NCBI GenBank assembly: GCA_016742275.1
Contig: JACVCD010000011.1
Span: 62,001 to 126,000 of the forward strand
DNA: 64,000 nucleotides
Source: Gemmatimonadaceae bacterium
GTDB taxonomy: Bacteria > Gemmatimonadota > Gemmatimonadetes > Gemmatimonadales > Gemmatimonadaceae
Direction of reading: 5' to 3'
The notes below the pieces were generated by a model, which worked only from the letters and a program-made list of their open reading frames with translations, ran no database searches and was not told the DNA's origin. Both the position numbers and the translations under genes were made by a program. Of the stretch, positions 18,917 through 27,943 are shown piece after piece (within the stretch, counting starts at the first letter, position 1; each line of letters begins with the position of its first letter).

Positions 18917-19399
18917 TTAGTCAGCCGCAGGAATCACTGAGTCCAGTCCCGGCCACGCACCGAGGTTGTACACCACGAGCGTGCGCAGATAGTGACGTCC
19001 CGCATCGGCGTGAGCCGCAATCACCGCAGCGGCACCAGCCGCCACCTGCTCGGCCGTCGCGTACGGCGCTTCGAGATCCTCGGGGATGACACCGTTTTCG
19101 TGCTTCACTCCAGCGGCATCAAGGAACGTGACCTGATACTGCGGCTCCAGATCGACGTACAACAACTGCAGCAGTTCGAGCTCATCCTGCGCCTGCAGCG
19201 CGCCGAGTCGGAGCACTTCGCGACCGAGCTTGTCGGGTGCCCAAGATGCCAACGTGGCGGCGCGGAATCCGCCGCCACGAGCGGCAATGCGCTGTGCGTA
19301 TATCGTGCGAGCGCCCTTGTGACGGGCGAGTGCTTCCAGCACTAACGCCTGCCGACGTTCCATCGGCAGGGACTTGAACGGAGAAAGGGCTTTTGCCAT
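18917..19399 (-). CDS. conserved-looking hypothetical protein, 160 aa
   Basis: I do not recognise this family. The protein of 160 residues is soluble, without signal peptide or membrane segment. The first part (about 1-45) is basic and helical (RRQALVLEALARHKGAR), followed by an acidic, leucine-rich stretch with repeated ELLQLL and DLE words, and an alanine-rich helical segment near residues 115-135. Its start is ATG 19399, nine bases after the stop of the carbonic anhydrase gene on the same strand, so it is probably the last gene of the SulP-carbonic anhydrase transcript. Codon use looks like that of its neighbours, which supports a real gene. Confidence 0.65.
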   Translation of the reverse strand: MAKALSPFKSLPMERRQALVLEALARHKGARTIYAQRIAARGGGFRAATLASWAPDKLGREVLRLGALQAQDELELLQLLYVDLEPQYQVTFLDAAGVKHENGVIPEDLEAPYATAEQVAAGAAAVIAAHADAGRHYLRTLVVYNLGAWPGLDSVIPAAD

Positions 19400-19408
19400 G
19401 CCCGAAGG

Positions 19409-20197
19409 TTACTTCGACTTGATCGGAACACCAACGGTGGCGAGTCGATCGAGTACCCGCTTGGCGATGGCGTCGGCCAGTTCGCCCGACGTGACGTCGA
19501 GGGCGGGCATGGTCTGAGGCGCCTGGAGCTTGCCAGCCACTGGCGGCGGACCAGCGGGGACACCGGACAGACGGCGTGTGGCCAATTGGTCGGCGGCCTT
19601 CTGGCTGTTCACATCCGTCGCGATCTCGCGCAGCAGGCCGGTCTTGAGGTCGTAGACGAAACCGTGCAAATGCGGACGTCCACCCTTGGCCCACGCATTC
19701 TGGATGATGGGTGTTTCCGACAAGTGATAGATCTGCTCGAGCACATTGAGCTCGACCACACGATCGAAACGCGACTGCTCGTCTGGCAGCTGATTGAGCT
19801 CTTCTTCGTTCCAGCGCACCACATTGCGGATGGGCTGCAGCCAATGATCGACCAGACCATGCTGCGCGCTGCCCATGGCGGCCTTCACGCCACCGCAGCC
19901 GTAGTGACCCGTTACGATGACGTGCTTCACATCGAGTACTTCCACGGCGTACTGCAGCACGCACATCGCATTCAGGTCGCTCGGCAGCACGACGTTGGCG
20001 ATGTTGCGATGCACAAACATTTCGCCGGGCTCCGTGCCTGTCACCACATTGGCAGGTACACGGCTATCGGCACAGCCGATGTACAGGAACGTGGGCTCCT
20101 GCTTGGCGGCACGCTTTTCAAAGTACTGCGGATCGGCAGCGACCATGGCGGCCGCCCACTCACGATTGTGCTGCAGAATGCGACGATAGTCTTCCAT
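19409..20197 (-). CDS. can: beta-class carbonic anhydrase
   Basis: Zinc enzyme interconverting CO2 and bicarbonate. The 262-residue sequence has all catalytic features: Cys42, Asp44 and Arg46 in CADSRVPAN, and His98 and Cys101 in HYGCGGV. The N terminus MEDYRRILQHNREWA is typical of the cytoplasmic enzyme. After about residue 200 there is a C-terminal extension (residues about 215-262) rich in proline and alanine that is longer than in most relatives and ends in a helical VLDRLATVGVPIKSK-like tail. It lies 21 bp downstream of a SulP transporter gene on the same strand, which suggests coupled bicarbonate uptake and hydration balance. Confidence 0.92.
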   Translation of the reverse strand: MEDYRRILQHNREWAAAMVAADPQYFEKRAAKQEPTFLYIGCADSRVPANVVTGTEPGEMFVHRNIANVVLPSDLNAMCVLQYAVEVLDVKHVIVTGHYGCGGVKAAMGSAQHGLVDHWLQPIRNVVRWNEEELNQLPDEQSRFDRVVELNVLEQIYHLSETPIIQNAWAKGGRPHLHGFVYDLKTGLLREIATDVNSQKAADQLATRRLSGVPAGPPPVAGKLQAPQTMPALDVTSGELADAIAKRVLDRLATVGVPIKSK

Positions 20198-20218
20198 GAT
20201 GCTGGACTCGGCTCTTGG

Positions 20219-21850
20219 TCAATGAAGCGGTGTGATGTCCGACGTGGGAACTCCCACGAGGCGATAATCGATCTTCCGTCCCTTGGCGGTCTCGCGGAAC
20301 TCGTTCAGGATTTCAAGCACGTCCTGATCGTAGCTCGTAGTGCGACGACCATCGATTTCCACGCGCATGCCTTCCGTGAACGACTCGAGTACCCGTGAGA
20401 TGCTCGCCTTGCTGAGGAAGGTGACCTGGTCGGGCAGCAAATAACGCGTAAGAATGGCGCCCGGCGGACTCACGAGTACGAGTGCTGGACGTCGCATGTG
20501 CTCGACGAGGATGAACGCGATGCCGACGAAGAGACCAACACCGATGCCCTTGAGCAGGTCGGTGAAGAGAATCGCCACGATCGTGACCGCGAACGGAATG
20601 AACTGCGCCCAGCCGAGGTCCCACACATTCTTCCACAGCGCGGGCGTGGTGAGCTTGAAACCTGTTACAAGCAGCACCGCGGCCAGAGCTGCCAGCGGAA
20701 TACGATTGAGGATGGTGGCCAGTGCGAGAACGGCTACCAACAGCATGAAACCGTGCACGATGCCCGAGAGGCGCGTGCGCGCACCAGCATCGATGTTGGC
20801 GGAAGAGCGCACGATGACACCAGTCACCGGCAGACCACCGAGCAGACCTGATGTGAGATTGCCGAGACCCTGCGCAAACAATTCGCGGTTAGCCGGCGCT
20901 TCACGCTTCCACGGATCGAGCTTGTTGGTGGCTTCGAGACTCAGCAGCGACTCGAGACTGGCGACGATGCCGATCGTGAGAGCCAGAATCCACACGCTCT
21001 GCTGATTCAGCACGCTCCAATCCGGACGCGTGACCTGCGCGGCAATGCCCTCCAGACCCGTCGTCGGCAGCGATACCAGATGGGTGCCGCGAATGGCGAG
21101 ATCCGGATTGATGAGGCGCAAAACCTCGTTGACCATCACACCAACAAAAACTGCTGCCAACGGTGCAGGCAGCAGCTTGATCTTCTTGAGCGGGGTGCGC
21201 GGCCAGATGATCATCAGCGCCACGCCAATCAACGACACGATCACCGCGCCAAGCTGAATGTTGTCGAGGGCCGAGCCAAGCGCACCGAACGTCGTCTCAC
21301 CCGTCGGCGACACAAACGAGAAGTCGCCTTCGAAATCCTCGTCGTAGCCAACAGCATGCGGCAGCTGCTTGAGAATCAGCGTGAGGCCGATGGCTGCCAG
21401 CATGCCCTTGATGACGGACGACGGGAAGTAGTAGCCGATGACACCGGCGCGTGCGACGCCGAGCATCATCTGGATGGCGCCGCCAATGATGACTGCAGGC
21501 AGGAACTGCGGAAATCCACCGACCTGTGCGATACCGGAAATCACAATGGCGGTAAGACCGGCAGCCGGCCCACTGACCATGAGCTGTGAACCGGACACCG
21601 CACCGACGACGATACCGCCCACCACGCCGGCAATGACACCCGAGAGCAGAGGCGCACCTGAGGCGAGGGCAATGCCGAGGCAGAGCGGCAGCGCCACCAG
21701 AAACACAACCAGAGATGCGGGCAGGTCTTCTCGCCAATAGGCGAACAAGCTCGACGCGCTCGAATCCGCAGATGCGGAAGGGGCTGGTGTGGGAGGCACG
21801 GGAGAAGGAACCGGTGAGGGGCGCGGCGGCGCCGGTGCTGATGCCGTCAT
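20219..21850 (-). CDS. SulP-family anion transporter
   Basis: Inner-membrane transporter of 543 residues. After a proline/alanine/serine-rich cytoplasmic N terminus (about 1-32) come roughly 12-14 hydrophobic segments beginning with LPASLVVFLVALPLCLGIAL, including the family segment GSQLMVSGPAAGLTA. The C-terminal cytoplasmic part (about 470-543) is a short STAS-like domain. SulP proteins carry sulfate, bicarbonate or other anions; the immediate downstream carbonic anhydrase favours bicarbonate, as in BicA-type systems, but this is inference from neighbourhood. The gene is divergent from the VPS10-type protein gene with a 213-bp gap. Confidence 0.88.
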   Translation of the reverse strand: MTASAPAPPRPSPVPSPVPPTPAPSASADSSASSLFAYWREDLPASLVVFLVALPLCLGIALASGAPLLSGVIAGVVGGIVVGAVSGSQLMVSGPAAGLTAIVISGIAQVGGFPQFLPAVIIGGAIQMMLGVARAGVIGYYFPSSVIKGMLAAIGLTLILKQLPHAVGYDEDFEGDFSFVSPTGETTFGALGSALDNIQLGAVIVSLIGVALMIIWPRTPLKKIKLLPAPLAAVFVGVMVNEVLRLINPDLAIRGTHLVSLPTTGLEGIAAQVTRPDWSVLNQQSVWILALTIGIVASLESLLSLEATNKLDPWKREAPANRELFAQGLGNLTSGLLGGLPVTGVIVRSSANIDAGARTRLSGIVHGFMLLVAVLALATILNRIPLAALAAVLLVTGFKLTTPALWKNVWDLGWAQFIPFAVTIVAILFTDLLKGIGVGLFVGIAFILVEHMRRPALVLVSPPGAILTRYLLPDQVTFLSKASISRVLESFTEGMRVEIDGRRTTSYDQDVLEILNEFRETAKGRKIDYRLVGVPTSDITPLH

Positions 21851-22063
21851 GCAGTGACCGAATATGGTGGCTGGAGGTTCCGCGCTTCTACCTACGGGAA
21901 ACTTGAATGATCCGCTGGGATTTGCCTGAGCCTAATATTCGGAACGTGGATCTGCTACAGCCCAGCAGACCCAATAATAAATGCAGCATGAACGGTTTGG
22001 ATTCCGTAAGTTGGAGCATGGCCGGACCATCTGGCCATTCTCTACCAACCCTCCGTTCCAGAC
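21851..22063. promoter_or_regulatory. divergent intergenic region SulP / VPS10-like gene
   Basis: The 213-bp gap must hold both promoters. It contains two AT-rich islands, CCTAATATTCGG near 21929-21940 and CCCAATAATAAATG near 21970-21983, that stand out from the GC-rich background and may include -10 elements; no -35 box at the usual distance is convincing. Confidence 0.3.
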
Positions 22064-25000
22064 ATGATGCGCCGCTCCACCCTGGCCACCCTGTCCCTAA
22101 GCGCGGCAACCCTCGCCTGGGTTCCCGAGCTTCCAGCACAGCAGACTGCGACGCCCCGATCACCGGCTGCATCGCGATCCGTACAACCTGCCACCGCCAG
22201 GCCTGCACCTCGCTCCTCGGCCCCCCAGATGGCGTCAGCCGACCCGGCACTGTTTCGGGGGCTTTCCTACCGTCTGGTCGGACATTCCCGCGGAGGACGT
22301 GTCACCGCCGTAGCGGGCGTGCCCAGCCAGCCGCGCACCTTCTATATGGGTGTCGCCAGCGGTGGACTTTTCCGCACGACAGATGGTGGTGAAAGCTGGG
22401 AGGCAATAACGGACCACAAGGTGCCCGTTGCGTCAATGGGTGCTATTACGGTGGCCGACAGCGATCCCAACGTCATCTGGCTGGGTACGGGCTCCGATGG
22501 TGTGCGCTCCAATGTGTCCACGGGCCGCGGTGTCTATCGCACCAGCGACGGGGGCAAGACCTGGGAGTTCAAGGGTCTCTATAACGCCGGACAGATCGGT
22601 GCCGTGCGGGTGCACCCCACGAATCCGGACATCGCCTGGGTTGCGGCCTACGGCGACATCTTCAAGCCCAATAACGAACGCGGTGTCTTCAAGACCGTCG
22701 ACGGCGGCAAGACGTGGAAGAAGACGCTCTACGTCAGCGACAGCACCGGCGCCATGGATGTCGAGCTTCAGCCGGGTAATCCGAACGTCGTGTACGCGTG
22801 GATGAATCGTATCGAACGCAAGCCGTGGACGATCATCTCTGGTTCGCGCGAAGGTGGCTTCTACAAGAGCACCGATGGTGGTGAAACCTGGAAACAGATT
22901 CGCGGTGGTCTTCCCACGGAGCTGATCGGCAAGGGCAATGTGGCGGTGACGCCGGCCAATCCACAGCGCCTGTATGCGCTGGTGGAAGCGCTGCCGGGTG
23001 GTGGTCTCTATCGGAGCGAAAACGCCGGTGAGACCTGGCAATTGGTGAACAGCACGCCGGGACTCATTACCCGTCCGTTCTATTACACGTCGCTCAATGC
23101 CGATCCGACCAACGCCGATGTCGTGTATGGCGGCGCAGAGACGCTCTACAAGAGCACCGACGGTGGAAAGACCGTGACGCCGTTCCGCACACCGCACGGC
23201 GACAATCACGATCTGTGGATCAACCCGAATAACGCCAACACCATGGTGCAGTCGAATGACGGCGGCGCCAATGTGTCCTTTGATGGCGGTCGTACGTGGA
23301 GTTCGCAGGATGTGCAGCCGACGGCCGAGTTCTACGGCGTGTGGCTCGACAACGCGTTCCCGTACAACCTGTACATGGCGCAGCAGGACAACAGCACGTA
23401 CATCGTGCCCAGCACGAACCCGCCGTTCAACATGAGTGCGGTGAAGACGGGCCCGGGCTGTGAAACGGGACCCATCATCCCGCATCCGACGGATGCCAAC
23501 ATCGTTTACGGCAATTGCAAGGGACAGTTCTTCGTCCGAAACGTCGCGGCCAATGTAACCAAGTCCTACTGGATCGGCGCACAGTCGCTGTACGGCAACG
23601 ACGGTGGCGATCTGATCTACCGCATGCAGCGCACGACGCCCATGGCCACGTCGCCGCATGATCCGAAGGTGGTGTATTACGGCTCGCAATATCTGCACCG
23701 CACGCGCGATATGGGTGTCACGTGGGACCGCATTTCGCCCGACCTCACGGCGTTCCCCGAGTGCTGTCAGGGCGGCAGCGGCGCGCCTATCACGCGCGAC
23801 GTGACCGGCGAAGAGTTCTACAGCACGCTGTACGCGATCAGCGAGTCACCACTCGAAAAAGGTGTGATCTGGACGGGTTCGAACGACGGCCCGTACTCGG
23901 TCACGCGTGATGATGGCAAGACGTGGGCGCGTGTTACGCCGAAGGACCTGCCCGACGGTGGTCGTGTGGCGTGGATCGATGCGTCACCACATCGCAAGGG
24001 CTCGGCCTACTTCGCGACCTATCGTTATCTGCTGGGCGACTATCAGCCGTACATCTATCGCACCGACGACTACGGCAAGACGTGGAAGCGTCTCACGGAC
24101 GGCACCAACGGCATCCCGAAGGATGTGCCGACCCGTGTGGTGCGCGAGGACCCGGTGCGTGAAGGCCTGCTGTATGCCGGCACCGAATTCGGTCTCTACA
24201 TCTCGTTCGACAATGGCGCACACTGGCAGCCGTTCAACCTGAACATGCCAATTCTGCCCATCAACGACATTCGCGTACACAACAACGACCTCGTGATTGC
24301 CACACAGGGTCGTGCGGCGTGGATTCTCGACAACATCACGCCCCTGCAGCAGTTGACGACGCAGACGGCGTCGTCCGCTTTCACAGTGTTCAAGCCGCGT
24401 GATGGTTATCGCACCAACGTGGCGCAGGGGCTGCTGGGTCCCACGGTGGACTACTATCTGCCCAGCGCACCTTCGGACACGGTGCGCATTGAGATCCTCG
24501 ATGCGAAAGGCGAAGTGGTGAACAGCTTCAAGAGCGGCGTGACGCCGCCAGCGCCGCCGCGTCGTCGCGCGGCCGATGATGACGATCCTGATGCGGCCAT
24601 GATGGAGGGCCGTCCCGGTACGGGCACGCTCGAAGCGCCCACGCTCAACCTCGTGACCGCCAAGGCCGGCGTGAACCGCTTTGTGTGGAACGTGCAGCAC
24701 CGCAACGGGCTGGGCGCGCCGCCGGGCGAGTACTCGCTGCGCCTTACGGTGAGCGGTACCACGCAGAATGTGCCGCTGCGTGTGCGCATCGATCCGCGTC
24801 TGGCGCTCGACGGTACGACCGAAGCCGACCTGCAGGCGCAGTTCGCGCACAATGTGAAGATGCGCGGCATGACGGCTGAGGTGAACGCGCTGGTGACGCG
24901 CGTGCGCGCGGCCGAACAGAAGTACCGTAGCGCTACGGGTGCGGCGGCCGACACCGCGGCCAAGGTCAAGGCGGTGAGCGAGATTGTGAACACCCAGCCC

Positions 25001-25174
25001 ATTCGCTACGGCAAGCCGGGCCTCCAGGCCCACATCACCTATCTGGCCGGCATGACGGTCCGCGCCGATCAGAAGGTGGGTCGTGACGCGTTCGATCGTT
25101 ACGCGGTATTGCGCAAGGAACTGGATAAGGCCCAGGCCATGCTCGACGCGGCCATTGGTCGGATCCTGCAGTAG
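22064..25174 (+). CDS. exported VPS10/sortilin-type BNR beta-propeller protein
   Basis: Protein of 1036 residues with a signal peptide (about 1-29, ending in PAQQ). The bulk (about 60-760) is a beta-propeller with many Asp-box repeats of the S-x-D-x-G-x-T/S-W form (TTDGGESWE, TSDGGKTWE, STDGGETWK, RTDDYGKTWKR), as in sortilin/VPS10 and BNR-repeat glycosidases. The C-terminal 240 residues have a FlgD-like beta domain (EYSLRLTVSG) and a helical end. Such giant exported propellers are abundant in Gemmatimonadota and Acidobacteriota; ligands and activity are unknown, and no sialidase catalytic set is evident. ATG at 22064 or 22067 are both possible. A strong terminator follows. Confidence 0.85.
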   Translation: MMRRSTLATLSLSAATLAWVPELPAQQTATPRSPAASRSVQPATARPAPRSSAPQMASADPALFRGLSYRLVGHSRGGRVTAVAGVPSQPRTFYMGVASGGLFRTTDGGESWEAITDHKVPVASMGAITVADSDPNVIWLGTGSDGVRSNVSTGRGVYRTSDGGKTWEFKGLYNAGQIGAVRVHPTNPDIAWVAAYGDIFKPNNERGVFKTVDGGKTWKKTLYVSDSTGAMDVELQPGNPNVVYAWMNRIERKPWTIISGSREGGFYKSTDGGETWKQIRGGLPTELIGKGNVAVTPANPQRLYALVEALPGGGLYRSENAGETWQLVNSTPGLITRPFYYTSLNADPTNADVVYGGAETLYKSTDGGKTVTPFRTPHGDNHDLWINPNNANTMVQSNDGGANVSFDGGRTWSSQDVQPTAEFYGVWLDNAFPYNLYMAQQDNSTYIVPSTNPPFNMSAVKTGPGCETGPIIPHPTDANIVYGNCKGQFFVRNVAANVTKSYWIGAQSLYGNDGGDLIYRMQRTTPMATSPHDPKVVYYGSQYLHRTRDMGVTWDRISPDLTAFPECCQGGSGAPITRDVTGEEFYSTLYAISESPLEKGVIWTGSNDGPYSVTRDDGKTWARVTPKDLPDGGRVAWIDASPHRKGSAYFATYRYLLGDYQPYIYRTDDYGKTWKRLTDGTNGIPKDVPTRVVREDPVREGLLYAGTEFGLYISFDNGAHWQPFNLNMPILPINDIRVHNNDLVIATQGRAAWILDNITPLQQLTTQTASSAFTVFKPRDGYRTNVAQGLLGPTVDYYLPSAPSDTVRIEILDAKGEVVNSFKSGVTPPAPPRRRAADDDDPDAAMMEGRPGTGTLEAPTLNLVTAKAGVNRFVWNVQHRNGLGAPPGEYSLRLTVSGTTQNVPLRVRIDPRLALDGTTEADLQAQFAHNVKMRGMTAEVNALVTRVRAAEQKYRSATGAAADTAAKVKAVSEIVNTQPIRYGKPGLQAHITYLAGMTVRADQKVGRDAFDRYAVLRKELDKAQAMLDAAIGRILQ

Positions 25175-25235
25175 CCGCTATCTGCGGGGCACGAGCGGCT
25201 CCGCGGAACCACTGCACGTTCTCCGGTGATAAAAT

Positions 25236-25272
25236 TCGGGCGGCAATCGGATGATTGCCGCCCGATCTTTTT
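25236..25272 (+). terminator. Rho-independent terminator after VPS10-like gene
   Basis: A perfect 13-bp GC-rich stem (25236-25248 with 25253-25265) with a GGAT loop is followed by TCTTTTTCC. It ends the propeller transcript and sits 34 bp before the DUF2911 start, which rules out the earlier in-frame ATG at 25251 as the usual start of that gene. Confidence 0.88.
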
Positions 25273-25298
25273 CCTTCCTTCTTTTCCTTCCTGTCCTC

Positions 25299-25865
25299 AT
25301 GTCGATTTCCCGCACGCTGGTTCGCGGCGCTACTGGCTTTGCCTATGCGCTTGCTGCCGTGTCTGTTCTCTCTGTTTCTGCTTCCGCGCAGGCCGCGCCG
25401 CGTCAGGCGCCTGCTTCACCGCGTGACTCCTTGTCGGCCTCCATCGGCGGCGCTGACATCAAGGTCAACTACGGTCGCCCGTCCAAGCGCGGCCGCGTGA
25501 TCTTTGGTGGCCTCAATGACATGAAGTGGGGCATGGTGTGGCGCACGGGCGCCAACGAAGCCACACACTTCACCACCAGCAAGACGCTCGATTTTGGTGG
25601 CAAGGTCGTGCCGGCCGGCACCTACACGCTGTTCACGCAGCTCGAAGAGAACGGCAAGTGGGAACTGATCGTGAACAAGCAGACGAAGCAGTGGGGCACC
25701 GCCTACGACAAGGCGCAGGACCTCGTCCGCATTCCGATGACGGTGACGAGCAATAATGCCGTCGTGGAAATGATGCAGATCACCGTGACGCCGGCCGGCA
25801 AGGGCGGCGAGATCACGGTGGCGTGGGATAACTACAAGGCCGTGGCGGGGTTTACGGTCAAGTGA
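25299..25865 (+). CDS. exported DUF2911 family protein
   Basis: Small exported protein of 188 residues with a signal peptide (about 1-30, ASAQA cleavage region). The mature part carries the DUF2911 pattern: KVNYGRPSKRGRVIFG near the beginning, WRTGANEATHF, VPAGTYTLFT and IVNKQTKQWGTAYD, ending in a beta strand. The family is common in Bacteroidota and Gemmatimonadota; its role is unknown. The start at 25299 is chosen because it gives a normal signal peptide and lies just after the terminator of the upstream gene. It converges on ggt across an inverted-repeat element. Confidence 0.87.
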   Translation: MSISRTLVRGATGFAYALAAVSVLSVSASAQAAPRQAPASPRDSLSASIGGADIKVNYGRPSKRGRVIFGGLNDMKWGMVWRTGANEATHFTTSKTLDFGGKVVPAGTYTLFTQLEENGKWELIVNKQTKQWGTAYDKAQDLVRIPMTVTSNNAVVEMMQITVTPAGKGGEITVAWDNYKAVAGFTVK

Positions 25866-25880
25866 TCTGAGACTCGAGTC

Positions 25881-25978
25881 GACTTACGACTCGACACTTT
25901 CACTCAAAACTCAAAGCTGACCGAATCCTGAGGATCGGTCAGCTTTGAGTTTTGAGTAGAAGTGTCGAGTTCTAAGTC
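25881..25978. repeat. inverted-repeat element A (GGTCAGCTTTGAG family)
   Basis: Almost the whole gap between DUF2911 and ggt is one long inverted repeat. The main arms are 25889-25924 and 25935-25970 (34 of 36 positions pair), with an outer repeat GACTTA at 25881-25886 and TAAGTC at 25973-25978. The right arm matches the left arm of element B near 59.5 kb at about 38 of 45 positions, so both derive from a common unit. Here the two units start near the centre and point outward. The unit contains the iterated word ACTCAAA with 8-bp spacing. Confidence 0.85.
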
Positions 25979-25981
25979 TCC

Positions 25982-27766
25982 CTAGTTGCCCCGCGCGCCC
26001 GCATCCCGGTCTCTCGGATCCGGCGCACCAAGTCGCTCGCCGGTCTTGGCATCAATGGCAATCGAATGTGCAGTGCCTTGCTGACCACCCACGCGCACAT
26101 CGTGGCCCATCGCACGCAGCGCTTCGAGCGTCGAAGGTTCAAATCCTTCACGCTCCACCGTGAGTCGATTCGGCAACCACTGATGATGAATGCGTCCGGC
26201 ATTCACGGCCTGCTGCACCGGCATGTCGAATGCAATGATGTTGAGCACCACCTGCATCACGGTGTTGATGATGGTGCGACCGCCTGGACTGCCCACCACC
26301 GCAACCAGCTTGCCATCACGCGCCACGATGGCTGGCGTCATGCTCGACAACATGCGCTTGCCGGGCTGCGCGATGTTCGGTGCCGTGCCAATCAGTCCAG
26401 TGCTGTCGGTGAGACCAGGCTTGCCGTTGAAGTCGCCCATCTCGTTGTTGAGCAGGAAGCCGGCACCTTCCACCACCGCACCGAGTCCGTAGCCGGCTTC
26501 GAGGGTGTACGTCACTGACACGGCGAGACCATCCTTGTCCACCACCGAGTAGTGCGTGGTCTCGTCGCTTTCGTAGCCCTGTGTCACGTCTGCCGGCGAC
26601 GATGGCGATGCCTTGTCCGCGGCAATTGTCGCACGAAGCGAATTCGCGTAAGGCTTGCTCATTAGACGATCAATCGGCGGCTTCGAGAAATCCGGATCGC
26701 CGAGATACATGGCACGGTCGCGGAACGCGCGGCGCATGCTTTCCGCCAGCCAATGCACATACTTCGGTGAATTGTGGCCGGCTTCCTTGAGCGGAAACCC
26801 TTCGAGGATATTCAGCATCTCGATCATGGCCACACCGCCTGAACTCGGTGGCGGCATGGAGATCACTTCGTAGCCATTGAACGTGCCGCGCACGGCGGCG
26901 CGCTCCTTCGCTTCGTATTCCGCGAGATCCTTCTCGGTGATCAGACCACCGTGCTTCCGCATTTCGGCTGCGAGCAGCGAAGCCGTCGTACCCTTGTAGA
27001 AACCATCGCGGCCACCATCGCGAATACGGCCCAGCGTACGACCGAGGTCTGCGAGGATCAGACGTTCACCGGCAGCATAAGGCGAACCGTCGACCTTGTA
27101 GTATGCGGCTCTTGATGCGGCGTATTGCTGGAGCTTGGTGCGCGCACCGGTCAGGGACGAGGCCAAACCCGTTGGCACCATGAAGCCGGTGTCCGCGAGC
27201 GCTGCGGCCGGCGAAACCAGATTTTTCCAGCCCGCCTTGCCGTACTTCCGATGCGCGAGCTCAAACCCCGCCACGGTACCCGGCACGCCAACCGACACAT
27301 GCGAGTTGTGATGAATGCGCGAGGAGTATGTCCCCGTGCTATCGGTGAACATCGTGGGCGATGAAGCCCCTGGTGCCCGCTCGCGGAAGTCGATGGTCGT
27401 GGTCCGCCCATTGGGGAAGCGCACCACCATGAACCCACCTCCGCCAATGTTGCCGGCTGTGGGGTACGTGACCGCCAGGGCGAAACCGGTCGCGATCGCG
27501 GCATCGATGGCGTTTCCACCGGATGCCAGCACCTGACTGCCCACCTGACTGGCGATATCGCTGGCCGACACGACCATGCCGGATCGGGCCCGGATAGCCT
27601 CTGTGGGTCTCGGCGGCATGGCAGCACCAGCGGCCTGGGCATCGAGCGACCCGGGTGCGGACAGGGCCAGGAGGCCAGCCAAAGCCGGAACGGTCAGAAC
27701 CGAGTGGCGCTGAACCGAGTGGCGCTGAACCTGTCGACGGGGCAGGGGCGAGGGCGCGATGGGCAT
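25982..27766 (-). CDS. ggt: gamma-glutamyltransferase
   Basis: Exported, self-processing N-terminal nucleophile hydrolase of about 594 residues that cleaves gamma-glutamyl bonds such as in glutathione. A basic N terminus and hydrophobic segment ending in SLDAQA form the signal peptide. Family motifs: GGNAIDAAIATGFALAVTYP, GNIGGGGFMVV, FRERAPG, the autocleavage site DETTHYSVVD whose second threonine becomes the nucleophile, and GSPGGRTIINTVMQV. The start ATG at 27766 follows from the signal peptide; the open frame reaches further. The leader contains a tandem QRHSV duplication (27699-27728 at DNA level). It could supply cysteinylglycine and glutamate to salvage. Confidence 0.92.
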   Translation of the reverse strand: MPIAPSPLPRRQVQRHSVQRHSVLTVPALAGLLALSAPGSLDAQAAGAAMPPRPTEAIRARSGMVVSASDIASQVGSQVLASGGNAIDAAIATGFALAVTYPTAGNIGGGGFMVVRFPNGRTTTIDFRERAPGASSPTMFTDSTGTYSSRIHHNSHVSVGVPGTVAGFELAHRKYGKAGWKNLVSPAAALADTGFMVPTGLASSLTGARTKLQQYAASRAAYYKVDGSPYAAGERLILADLGRTLGRIRDGGRDGFYKGTTASLLAAEMRKHGGLITEKDLAEYEAKERAAVRGTFNGYEVISMPPPSSGGVAMIEMLNILEGFPLKEAGHNSPKYVHWLAESMRRAFRDRAMYLGDPDFSKPPIDRLMSKPYANSLRATIAADKASPSSPADVTQGYESDETTHYSVVDKDGLAVSVTYTLEAGYGLGAVVEGAGFLLNNEMGDFNGKPGLTDSTGLIGTAPNIAQPGKRMLSSMTPAIVARDGKLVAVVGSPGGRTIINTVMQVVLNIIAFDMPVQQAVNAGRIHHQWLPNRLTVEREGFEPSTLEALRAMGHDVRVGGQQGTAHSIAIDAKTGERLGAPDPRDRDAGARGN

Positions 27767-27943
27767 GAACTGGGCGGGAAGACGGGTTGAACGGATGGAC
27801 CGGGGTAGGTTAGCTTCAAAGGCTGCCCGGTAACGGGCAACCCGGGTGCATGCCGGAAGTGCCGGCAATGCGAGGAGCCCGGTGGTGGGCCGACCTGATT
27901 CCAACGTCGCCCCCGCAACAAGCTAACTGCCTGAGAGATCCCC
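27767..27943. promoter_or_regulatory. divergent region ggt / rpsP with leader hairpin
   Basis: The 177-bp gap carries the promoter of the ribosomal operon. A possible sigma-70 pair is TTGAAC at 27787-27792 and TTAGCT at 27810-27815 with a 17-bp spacer, although the -10 match is weak. Just downstream is a small stem, TGCCCG-GTAA-CGGGCA (about 27824-27839), in what would be the 5' leader. Both are suggestions from sequence only. Confidence 0.35.

Noticed and set aside
27699-27728. Tandem repeat in the ggt leader as a phase-variable tract
   Set aside because: Only two 15-bp copies that keep the reading frame; an in-frame duplication in the signal peptide region is not a switch.
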